Of a stretch of DNA of 64,000 bases, positions 23,012 to 30,529 are shown piece by piece. Position numbers and translations under genes: made by a program. Source of the stretch: Streptomyces sp. NBC_00091 (GTDB taxonomy: Bacteria; Actinomycetota; Actinomycetes; Streptomycetales; Streptomycetaceae); the NCBI RefSeq assembly GCF_026343185.1, contig NZ_JAPEMA010000001.1:1364001-1428000 (forward strand), given 5' to 3'. Each line of letters opens with the position of its first letter. Position 1 is the first letter of the stretch. The notes under the pieces were generated by a model, which saw only the letters and a program-made list of their open reading frames with translations, was not told the DNA's origin and ran no database searches.

Positions 23012-24627
23012 ACGGCGACCTCCGAAGCCGTACCGGCGGCACGGGCGACCCAGGGCCCGGCCACCCTCGCCTCCGCGGGCCACGCGAACGGCGCTGCGCC
23101 CTCCGCCCGCGGGGAACCGGTGGCGAGCAGCCGCAGGTAGCTCTCCCGGAAGGCCTCCACGTTCTGCTCGACGGTGAACAGCTCCAGCGCCCTGGCCCGC
23201 GCCGCCGCCCCGAGCCGCTGGGCCCGCTCGGGGTCCCCCAGCAGTGCGAGGCAGGCGTCGGCCAGTGCCCGCGGGTTGCGCGGCGGGACGACGAGCCCGG
23301 TCCCGCCGATGACCTCGCGGACCGCCCCGACGTCCGTGGACACGGTGGCCCGGCCGCAGAACATGGCCTCGGCCAGGGTGATCGGGAAGCCCTCGATCAC
23401 CGAGGACAGCACCACGATCCGCCCGGCCCCGTACGCGTCGGCGGGCGAGGGCGCCCCGGGCCCGCCGATCTCCTCGAAGGTGACGGGGCTCTCCCCCACC
23501 GTCCGCGCGTCGGCGGCCTCGTCGGGGAACAGCTGGGCGGCCAGCGAGCGGCAGTCGGCGAGGTAGCCCGGCGCGGCCGCCGCGGCGAAGATCCGCAGCC
23601 GGGTGTGCGGCGCGGCCCGGCGGACTTCCGCGAAGGCGTGCAGCAGGGCGATCAGGTCCTTGGCGGGGCCGATCCGCCCGACCCACACCAGGGTGTCGGG
23701 GTCCCCGCACTCCGGGTCCTCCCCGACGGCGGCGAATCGGTCCGCCTCCATCCCCGGGTACACGGTCCGCAGCCGTTCCCGGGGCGCCCCGCACCGCTCC
23801 TGCCAGCGGCGGGCGTGCGCGTTGCCGGGGGTGAGCAGGTCGGCGCGGGCGTAGATCTCCCCGGCGAGGCGGATGTGGAAGGCGGCCAGCAGTGCGCGTA
23901 CGGCGGGGCTGGGGGTTCCCGGCCCGCCGGGCCCGGGGGGAGCGTCGGGGCGCTGTTCCAGGTAGTGGGCGCGGAGCTGGACCCCGTACTCGGTGACCAG
24001 CAGCGGGACCCCGAAGAAGCGTTTGGCCAACAGCCCGGGGACGGCCGCCACCCCGCCGGCCGCGGCATGGCACACGTCCACCCGGCCGAGCCCGGGGTCC
24101 TCGTACCAGTCGAGGGACAACGGCCGCAGCGCACGCTCCAGTTCGTCCACGAACTCCAGCAGGTCCGTCACCCGCGCCGCCTGTACGGTGCGGCCGGCGC
24201 CCGGGGCCCGGCAGGCGGACTCCACCGCCCGCACGGCCGTCTCGGAGCGCAGGGCCGCGTACATCCCGCCCTGTTCGCGGGCGAGTTCGGCGAGCCCGTA
24301 CAGTCCGGCGGCAAAGGCGTCGGGCAGGCCGGCGCAGATGCCCCGCACCAACTCCCCGAAGCACTCGGCGAAGCGCCGGCGCTCGCGGCGGGAGTGCGTC
24401 CGCCCGTCGTCGGCGGGGGCCCACAGCGGGGCGGTCCGCACCCGGGTGACGTGCCGCGGGAGCGGGACCCGGCCGCGCTCCTCCTGCTCGGCGCTGCGGC
24501 TCAGCGCGTACAGCTCGAACTCGTGCTGCGGCAGTCCGCGCACGAGCCGGTCGCACCAGAGCCTCGCCTCTCCCGCCGCATACGGATAACCACCTTCCGT
24601 GAGCAGTCCGATCCGCACGAGTGGCAC
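23008..24627 (-). CDS. PelF-like GT4 glycosyltransferase (DUF3492 domain)
   Basis: 539 residues. The N-terminus (VRIGLLTEGGYPYAAGEA) and the region to about 280 match the DUF3492 domain of PelF-type enzymes. The C-terminal half is a GT-B retaining glycosyltransferase family 4 domain with VWVGRIGPAKD, SSVIEGFPITLAEAM (E-x7-E motif) and GGTGLVVPPRNP. PelF uses UDP-sugars to build the Pel exopolysaccharide. GTG 24627 is preferred because GGGAG lies 7 nt upstream; GTG 24618 is also in frame. It is the first gene of the four-gene operon. Confidence 0.87.
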   Translation of the reverse strand: MPLVRIGLLTEGGYPYAAGEARLWCDRLVRGLPQHEFELYALSRSAEQEERGRVPLPRHVTRVRTAPLWAPADDGRTHSRRERRRFAECFGELVRGICAGLPDAFAAGLYGLAELAREQGGMYAALRSETAVRAVESACRAPGAGRTVQAARVTDLLEFVDELERALRPLSLDWYEDPGLGRVDVCHAAAGGVAAVPGLLAKRFFGVPLLVTEYGVQLRAHYLEQRPDAPPGPGGPGTPSPAVRALLAAFHIRLAGEIYARADLLTPGNAHARRWQERCGAPRERLRTVYPGMEADRFAAVGEDPECGDPDTLVWVGRIGPAKDLIALLHAFAEVRRAAPHTRLRIFAAAAAPGYLADCRSLAAQLFPDEAADARTVGESPVTFEEIGGPGAPSPADAYGAGRIVVLSSVIEGFPITLAEAMFCGRATVSTDVGAVREVIGGTGLVVPPRNPRALADACLALLGDPERAQRLGAAARARALELFTVEQNVEAFRESYLRLLATGSPRAEGAAPFAWPAEARVAGPWVARAAGTASEVAV

Positions 24628-24696
24628 CCCCGATCTCCCGTTCAGGCGGTCGCCGTCGGTCCGGTGACCCGCCGCGGGAGAACTCAAGCGGATGCG

Positions 24697-24734
24697 CCGG
24701 TGGCGCGACGGACGGTTGTCCGTCGCGCCACCGG
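24697..24734 (-). terminator. Strong perfect hairpin between ABC operon and glycosyltransferase operon
   Basis: Perfect 17-nt arms CCGGTGGCGCGACGGAC / GTCCGTCGCGCCACCGG with a GGTT/AACC loop, but no T-run on either side. It may terminate the ABC transporter transcript or be a leader structure of the glycosyltransferase operon, whose start is 70 bp away. Confidence 0.6.
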
Positions 24735-24794
24735 AAGGGGTGAAGAGTCGTAACTTTCCCGTACGGTTCGCGTTCGAGCACGCTAAGAAGGGCG

Positions 24795-26438
24795 TTACGC
24801 GAAAGACTCCTGGCGTTCGGAGCGGCGCGCGGAGCGGCGTTCGGCGGCGAGGGCCGCGTCCGGTACGGGCACGGCGTCGAGCAGCTGCCGCGTGTAGGCG
24901 TGGGCGGGCCGCTCGTACACCTCGTCCACCGGGCCCTCCTCGACGACCAGGCCGCCGCGCATGACGGCGACCCGGTCGCTGACCTGCCGGACCACCGCGA
25001 GGTCGTGGGCGATGAAGACGAGCGCGATGCCCAGTTCCCGCTGGAGCTCGGCCAGCAGCGCCGTGACCTGTGCCTGGGTGGTGACGTCGAGGGCGGACAC
25101 CGGCTCGTCGCAGACGATCAGCCGGGGCCGGGGGGCCAGGGCGCGGGCGATGCCGACGCGCTGGCGCTGGCCGCCGCTGAACTCGTGCGGGTAGCGGTCG
25201 TAGTGGCCCGGTTCCAGGCCGACGCGGGTCAGGAGTTCGCCGACCCGGGCCCGGACCGCGGCCTCGTCGCGCTCGCCGGCCGCGCGCAGCGGGTCGGCGA
25301 TGGACTCGCCGACGGAGCGGCGCGGGTTGAGGGAGGAGACCGGGTCCTGGAAGACCATCTGGGCGCCCTCCGCGATCCCGGTGACCTCGGCTCCGGCGTG
25401 CCGGACCTGCCCCGAGCTGGGCTCCAGCAGGCCGACGAGCATCCGCCCGAGCGTGCTCTTGCCGCTGCCGCTCTCCCCTACGATGCCCAGCGTCTCCCCC
25501 GCCCGGACAGCGAGGGAGACCCCGCCGACGGCTTCGACGCGCCGCTTGCCGCGCCCGAACTCCCGGCGCAGCGCGAAGGCTTCGACCACGGGATCCTCCC
25601 GGCCGGCCGCCGGGCCGGTGGGCGTGCGGGGCGTGCGGGGCGCGTCCAGTCTCGGGACCGACTCCAGCAGGGCCCGGGTGTAGGGGGCCGACGGGGCGGA
25701 GAGGACCCGGTCCACCGGGCCCCGCTCCACGGCGGCGCCCTCCCGCATGACCAGCAGGTCGTCCACGCTCTCTGCCGCGACGCCCACGTCGTGCGTGACC
25801 AGCAGCAGCCCGAGGCCCCGTTCGGCGCGCAGCCCGTGCAGCAGGTCCAGGATCTGCGCCTGGACGGTGACGTCGAGGGCGGTGGTCGGCTCGTCGGCGA
25901 TCAGCAGCCGCGGCTCGCAGGCCAGGGCCATCGCGATGAGGGCGCGCTGGCGCATGCCGCCGCTGAACTCGTGCGGCCGGGCGCGGGAGCGGCGTACGGC
26001 GTCGGGGATGCCTACGCGGTCCAGTACCTCGACGGCCCGGGCCCGGGCGGCCCGGCGGGAGGCCGCCGTGTGGGTGCGGTAGACCTCGGCGATCTGGTCG
26101 CCGATGGCGTAGTAGGGGTCGAGGGAGCTGAGGGGGTCCTGGAAGACCATCGCGGCGGCGGCGCCGCGCAGCTCCCGCAGGCGTGCGGGCGGGGCGGCGG
26201 CCACGTCGGTGCCGTCGACCAGGACGGTGCCGCCGAGCCGGGCTCCCGTGCCCCGGTGCAGTCCGAGCAGGGCGGCGGCCACGGTGGACTTGCCGCTGCC
26301 GGACTCCCCCACGAGGCCGAGGGCGCGGCCGGGTTCCAGGGTGAAGGAGACCCCGTCCACCGCCCGTACGTACTCCCCGGGGCCGCCGACGGGGAACTCG
26401 ACCACGAGGTCGCGTACTTCCACGAGCGGGTCGGTCAT
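24795..26438 (-). CDS. ABC transporter ATP-binding protein, fused double nucleotide-binding domains (DppD-DppF type)
   Basis: 547 residues holding two complete ATPase domains in tandem. NBD1 (about 1-255) has GESGSGKS and signature FSGGMRQR; NBD2 (about 290-535) has GESGSGKS, FSGGQRQR and Walker B LIVCDEPVSALD. Each ends with an oligopeptide-type C-terminal element (ERPAHAYTRQLL). It powers uptake of peptides, nickel or similar solutes. The fusion replaces the usual separate D and F subunits. Start ATG 26438 overlaps the permease stop by 4 bp. Confidence 0.92.
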   Translation of the reverse strand: MTDPLVEVRDLVVEFPVGGPGEYVRAVDGVSFTLEPGRALGLVGESGSGKSTVAAALLGLHRGTGARLGGTVLVDGTDVAAAPPARLRELRGAAAAMVFQDPLSSLDPYYAIGDQIAEVYRTHTAASRRAARARAVEVLDRVGIPDAVRRSRARPHEFSGGMRQRALIAMALACEPRLLIADEPTTALDVTVQAQILDLLHGLRAERGLGLLLVTHDVGVAAESVDDLLVMREGAAVERGPVDRVLSAPSAPYTRALLESVPRLDAPRTPRTPTGPAAGREDPVVEAFALRREFGRGKRRVEAVGGVSLAVRAGETLGIVGESGSGKSTLGRMLVGLLEPSSGQVRHAGAEVTGIAEGAQMVFQDPVSSLNPRRSVGESIADPLRAAGERDEAAVRARVGELLTRVGLEPGHYDRYPHEFSGGQRQRVGIARALAPRPRLIVCDEPVSALDVTTQAQVTALLAELQRELGIALVFIAHDLAVVRQVSDRVAVMRGGLVVEEGPVDEVYERPAHAYTRQLLDAVPVPDAALAAERRSARRSERQESFA

Positions 26439-27427
26439 GCGAGGGCCACCCTTCGGTCGGCGAGGGCATGGAGCAGGTCGGCGACGGCGCCGGCGATGAC
26501 CACGGCCGTCCCGATGGCGAGGACGACGCCGACGACGACGGGCAGGTCCACGACGCGGACCCCGTCGATGAGGGTCTTGCCGAGTCCGGGGATGCCGAAG
26601 AGGGACTCGGTCAGCACCGCGCCGCCGATCATCGTGCCGAAGTCGACGGCGCTGAGGGCGATCACGGGCCCGACGGCCCCGCGCACCGCGTGCCGGGTGA
26701 CCAGGGCCCGCTCCCCCACCCCGTAGGCGCGGAAGGTGCGGATGTGGTCCTCGGCGAGCGTCTCCAGGGTGGAACTTCGGGTGATGCGGGCGTACTTGGC
26801 GCTCTCGAAGAAGCCGAGGGTGGCCCAGGGCAGCAGCAGGTTCCAGGCCCACTGCTCGGGGTCCTCGCCGAAGGGCACGTACGTCGGGAAGGGCAGCCAC
26901 TGGAGGTAGGCGCAGACGGCCATGAGCAGCAGCAGGCCGAGGATGAAGACGGGGGTGCCGGTGGCGGCGAGGGTCAGCACGGTCAGGGCCCGTTCGGTGA
27001 GCCCGCCCCGGCGGACCGCCGACAGGAGCCCGGTGCCGACACCGACGACGAGCCAGATCACCAGGGCGCCGAGGGCCAGCGAGAAGGTGGCGGGCAGCCG
27101 CTCCAGGATCAGCTCGGTGACCTGGCGGTCGTTCTGGTACGAGAAGCCGAGGCAGGGGGCGTCGCAGTGCAGTACGAGGCCCGCTCCGCCGGAGTAGTCG
27201 CGGCCGGCCACCAGCCCCTGGAGGAAGTGCAGGTACTGGGTGATGACGGAGTCGTTCAGCCCGAGCTGTTCGCGGACCTGGGCGATCTGCTGCGGGTTGC
27301 AGCGCTCCCCGCAGGCGAGGCGGGCGGGGTCGCCGGGGGCGACGTAGAAGAGGGCGTAGACGAGGACGGACAGGGCGAGCAGGACCAGCAGGGCCCCGCC
27401 GAGCCGTTTGAGTACGAAGCCGGTCAT
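26435..27427 (-). CDS. ABC transporter permease (DppB/OppB family)
   Basis: 330 residues with an N-terminal membrane helix (VLKRLGGALLVLLALSVLVY), a large periplasm-side loop containing FSYQNDRQV, and about five more helices. The EAA-type loop reads RTFRAYGVGERALVTRHAVRGA. The first permease of dipeptide/oligopeptide importers always has this long loop. Extra Cys residues in the loop (LACGERC, LHCDAPC) are unusual for the family. It overlaps both neighbours by 4 bp, showing tight translational coupling. Confidence 0.92.
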   Translation of the reverse strand: MTGFVLKRLGGALLVLLALSVLVYALFYVAPGDPARLACGERCNPQQIAQVREQLGLNDSVITQYLHFLQGLVAGRDYSGGAGLVLHCDAPCLGFSYQNDRQVTELILERLPATFSLALGALVIWLVVGVGTGLLSAVRRGGLTERALTVLTLAATGTPVFILGLLLLMAVCAYLQWLPFPTYVPFGEDPEQWAWNLLLPWATLGFFESAKYARITRSSTLETLAEDHIRTFRAYGVGERALVTRHAVRGAVGPVIALSAVDFGTMIGGAVLTESLFGIPGLGKTLIDGVRVVDLPVVVGVVLAIGTAVVIAGAVADLLHALADRRVALA

Positions 27428-28410
27428 GCCTTGCGCTCCTTTCTGGTGCCGACCCGCAGGCGCGAGCCCTCGCGCGGGTCGAGGGCCGTACGGACGCCGT
27501 CGCCGAGGACGGTGAAGGCGAGCACGGTGACGAAGAGCAGCCCGGCGGGGAGCAGCACGTAGGTGGGGTCGGCGCGGAACCAGGTCTGCGCGCTGGACAG
27601 CATCTGCCCCCAGGAGGGGGTGGGGGGCTTCACGCCGACGCCGAGGAAGGACAGGGAGGCCTCGATCACCATGTTGGTGGGGACCTTGAGCGCGGCGAGG
27701 GTGATGACGGGCGCGGCCAGGGAGGGCAGCAGCTCGCGGCGGGCGATGCGCAGGGTGCCGTTGCCCGACAGCCGGGCGGCTTCGACGAAGTCCAGGCCGC
27801 GCAGGGCGAGGGTCTGGGCGCGGACCGTCCGGGCGGTGCCGCCCCAGTCGAGGACGCCGATGACGAGGATCAGCAGCAGCGGCCGCGGGAAGTCGGCCGG
27901 GACCACGGCGGTCAGCGCGATGGCGAGCACCAGCATGGGCAGGGCGATCAGCACGTCGGTGGCGCCGCCGACGATCCGTCCGAGGAAGCGGTTGCCGAGT
28001 GCGGCGGTGAGCCCGGCGGCGATGCCGAGGAGGATCTGCAGGGCCGTGGCGCCGAGGGCGACGAGCAGGGAGATCCGGGCTCCGTACAGGAGCCGGGTGA
28101 AGAGGTCGCGGCCGCTGCCCGGTTCGACGCCGAGCCAGTGCTCGGCGGAGATCCCGCCGAAGGAGCCGAGCGGGACCCCGCCGCGGGCGGAGTCGACGAG
28201 CTCGTCGTGGTAGGTGTTCGGGTCCTGGCCGGCGAGCTGCGCGAGCAGCGGCGCGGTGAGGGCGAGGAGGACGAGGAGGCCCAGGACGGCGGCCGCGCCG
28301 ACGGCGGAGGGCCGTCGGCGCAGCCGCCGCCAGACCTGGCGGCCGGCGCCCACCGGGGCCGGGGTGGGGGCCCCGACCGCGGTGGGCGGCCGGCGGGTCG
28401 GGATTGTCAC
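27424..28410 (-). CDS. ABC transporter permease (DppC/OppC family)
   Basis: 328 residues: a cytoplasmic N-terminus with Pro/Arg, a first helix at about 38-60, the conserved extracellular HWLGVEPGSGRDLFTRLLYGARISL block, then five helices. The EAA loop contains FVEAARLSGNGTLRIARRELLP and the LGVGVKPPTPSWGQML signature of DppC-type permeases. GTG 28410 is the start; it overlaps the stop of the binding-protein gene by 4 bp (GTGA). It pairs with the DppB-like permease downstream. Confidence 0.92.
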   Translation of the reverse strand: MTIPTRRPPTAVGAPTPAPVGAGRQVWRRLRRRPSAVGAAAVLGLLVLLALTAPLLAQLAGQDPNTYHDELVDSARGGVPLGSFGGISAEHWLGVEPGSGRDLFTRLLYGARISLLVALGATALQILLGIAAGLTAALGNRFLGRIVGGATDVLIALPMLVLAIALTAVVPADFPRPLLLILVIGVLDWGGTARTVRAQTLALRGLDFVEAARLSGNGTLRIARRELLPSLAAPVITLAALKVPTNMVIEASLSFLGVGVKPPTPSWGQMLSSAQTWFRADPTYVLLPAGLLFVTVLAFTVLGDGVRTALDPREGSRLRVGTRKERKA

Positions 28411-30149
28411 TTGACGGAGACCTGCGAGATGTCGAGGACGCCGGTCCAGTCGCTGATGACGACGTTCTTGACGTCCTTGCCGACGAGCCGCTTGTAGACC
28501 GGGTGGAAGAGCGGTACGTCGAGGGCCTGTTCGCCGGTCTTCTTGTCGAGGGCGCCCCAGCGCTTGCCGGCCGCCGCGAGGTCGGTGAGCTTGGCGATCT
28601 CGTCGATCTCGGTGTTCACGGCGGGGTCGTTCAGCTGCGCGTGGTTGTAGTTGGAGCCGTTGGTGACGATCTGCCGGCCGTCGAAGATCGGGGCGAGGAA
28701 GGGACCGCCGGAGGGCCAGTCGGCGCCCCAGCGGGACAGGAAGAAGCCGGGGGTGTTCTTGGCGTCCCAGCGGCGCTCGTTGAAGGCGTTGTTCTCCAGG
28801 CCCTCCAGCTTGACGGTGATCCCGGCGGCGGCGAGGGCCTGCTGCACGGCGGTGGCGACCTCGGGGCTGGTCTGGCGGTTCTGCGCGTTGGAGTGGGTCA
28901 GGGTGACGGTGAGCCCGTCGGGGAAGCCCGCCTCCTTCAGCAGCTCCTTGGCCTTGGCCGGGTTGCCCGTCTTGCCGGCCGGGAAGTGGTCGTAGGGCGT
29001 GTGGCCGAAGGCCTCGCGCTCGGGCAGGAAGGTGGTGGCCGGCTCGGCCAGCGCGGAGCCGCCGGCGGCGTTGATGACGCTGGTGCGGTTGATGGCGTAC
29101 GAGATGGCCTGGCGGACCTTCGGGTTGTCGAAGGGGGCGACCTTCGGGTTGAAGGCCAGGTAGTTGACGTAGCCGAAGTGGCCGGTGCCGACGCGGCCCG
29201 CCAGTTCCTTGTTGTCGCCGATCTGGGCGAGTTCGGCGGGGCCCAGGTTGGTGTCGGTGGTCACGGCGGCGGCGTCCGGGCCGGAGCTGGTGGACAGCCG
29301 CTGGTTGATGACGGCCGCGTCGAGCCCGGAGCGGACGTCGATCCGGTCCGGGTAGGCCTTGCGCTCCGGGTCGCTCGATTCGTCCCAGTGCTCGTTGCGT
29401 TCCAGCAGCAGGGTCTCGCCGTCGTTGGTGTTCTTGGCGACCTTGTACGGGCCGGAGGACAGGGGGTGCTCCTCGTACTTCACGCCGGTGTCCTTGGCCT
29501 TGGGCACGGGGGCGAACTGCGTCTGGGTGGCGAGGAAGGGGAACTCGCCCTCGGGCTTGCGGAGTTTGAAGACGATGGTCTTCGCGTCCGGCACCACGAT
29601 GGAGTCGAGGCCCTTGCCGCCGTCCTTGTACGGGCCCTCGTAGGTCTCCCCGCCGATCAGCCAGTCCCGCAGGTAGGGGGCGCCGCCCGACAGTTCGGCG
29701 GCGAAGGAGCGCTCGATGGCGTACTTGATGTCGGCGGTGGTGATCGGGCTGCCGTCCTCGTACTTGAGGCCGTCCTTGAGCGTGTACGTCCACTCGGTGG
29801 CGTCCGCGTTGGGCCTGCCGAGGTCGGTGGCCAGGTCGGGCACCACCTTGGCGCCGGCCGCGCCTTCCTCGCGGTTGCGGGTGGTCAGGGTGCGGAAGAC
29901 CAGCGAGGGAACGTTTCCGCCGCCCGAGGTGTAGAGCCGGGCCGGGTCGAAGTCGCTCTGCGGCTCGTTGTTGAGGACGGTCAGGGTGCCGCCCTTCTGC
30001 GGGGCGCCCGCAGCGCCGGGCTTGCCGCCGGATCCGTCGCCGGACCGGTCCGCCGCACCCTTGGGCCCGCACGCCGCGGCGCCCCCGGCCAGTACGAGGC
30101 TGACGGTGACCGCGGCGATGCGGCGCGATATGTGGGACTGACGGAGCAT
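28407..30149 (-). CDS. ABC transporter substrate-binding lipoprotein (SBP_bac_5 family)
   Basis: 580 residues, first structural gene of the operon. The signal peptide ends in a lipobox (AGGAAAC, Cys about 27), so it is membrane-anchored outside the cell. The solute-binding domain has features of family 5 (oligopeptide, dipeptide, glutathione, nickel): ADIKYAIERSF, VRQAISYAINR and TVTLTHSN. Substrate cannot be read directly; the Cys-Cys leader peptide upstream hints at a sulfur-related substrate. ATG 30149 has a GAGAGG ribosome site. Confidence 0.9.
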   Translation of the reverse strand: MLRQSHISRRIAAVTVSLVLAGGAAACGPKGAADRSGDGSGGKPGAAGAPQKGGTLTVLNNEPQSDFDPARLYTSGGGNVPSLVFRTLTTRNREEGAAGAKVVPDLATDLGRPNADATEWTYTLKDGLKYEDGSPITTADIKYAIERSFAAELSGGAPYLRDWLIGGETYEGPYKDGGKGLDSIVVPDAKTIVFKLRKPEGEFPFLATQTQFAPVPKAKDTGVKYEEHPLSSGPYKVAKNTNDGETLLLERNEHWDESSDPERKAYPDRIDVRSGLDAAVINQRLSTSSGPDAAAVTTDTNLGPAELAQIGDNKELAGRVGTGHFGYVNYLAFNPKVAPFDNPKVRQAISYAINRTSVINAAGGSALAEPATTFLPEREAFGHTPYDHFPAGKTGNPAKAKELLKEAGFPDGLTVTLTHSNAQNRQTSPEVATAVQQALAAAGITVKLEGLENNAFNERRWDAKNTPGFFLSRWGADWPSGGPFLAPIFDGRQIVTNGSNYNHAQLNDPAVNTEIDEIAKLTDLAAAGKRWGALDKKTGEQALDVPLFHPVYKRLVGKDVKNVVISDWTGVLDISQVSVK

Positions 30150-30302
30150 GGGAGAAGGGACCTCTCGGCGTGAAGTGGGATGCGGCAGGGGCCACGCGAG
30201 GGGCGACGTCCGGGATCACCGGCGGAGATCGATCACACCGGGAAGACAAAAGGCCGCACCTGCGGGCAGGGAGAACACCCGGGCGCGGCGAAGCCATGGA
30301 GA

Positions 30303-30369
30303 GAAAAGGGGGGCGCGCGCTCAGGCTGGGGGTACCTCCCGGGCCGCCAGGCCCAGGGGGAGCGTCAGC
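30303..30369 (-). promoter_or_regulatory. Hairpin plus T-run in leader of ABC operon (possible attenuator)
   Basis: On the minus strand a GC-rich stem built around GGGCC-TGGC-GGCCC with flanking CCCCCT/GGGAGG begins over the leader-ORF stop and is followed, about 25 nt later, by CCTTTTCTC (about 30303-30312). The T-run is not directly against the stem, so this is only an attenuator candidate. The GGGGGTACCTCCC-type motif also occurs as a common Streptomyces intergenic repeat. Confidence 0.45.
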
Positions 30370-30460
30370 AACAGGAGATGTCGGCCACGCTGTGCCCGGC
30401 CACACCGAGGAGCGCCAGCTCGAAAGCGGCGCTCGCGACGGTGGTGTGGCGGTGCGACAT
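30365..30460 (-). CDS. Leaderless 31-residue leader peptide ending in Cys-Cys
   Basis: Small ORF beginning at ATG 30460 with His/Thr-rich residues and ending ADISCC before TGA. There is no ribosome-binding site, but a promoter-like pair lies exactly where transcription would begin at the A of ATG: TTGACA at 30491-30496, a 17-nt spacer, CATTGT at 30468-30473, and 7 nt to the ATG. Leaderless small ORFs ending in cysteines are known in Actinobacteria as cysteine-responsive attenuators. Here it lies 216 bp upstream of the substrate-binding-protein gene. Its function is inferred. Confidence 0.6.
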   Translation of the reverse strand: MSHRHTTVASAAFELALLGVAGHSVADISCC

Positions 30461-30467
30461 GCGGAGA

Positions 30468-30496
30468 ACAATGACCGATCAGCGGACGGCTGTCAA
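30468..30496 (-). promoter_or_regulatory. Candidate promoter of the ABC transporter operon
   Basis: The minus strand reads -35 TTGACA (plus 30491-30496), a 17-nt spacer and -10 CATTGT (plus 30468-30473). The predicted start coincides with the ATG of the Cys-Cys leader ORF. Confidence 0.6.
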
Positions 30497-30529
30497 CGAA
30501 GGAACCGGCCCGCCGCCTGCACCGTTCGG

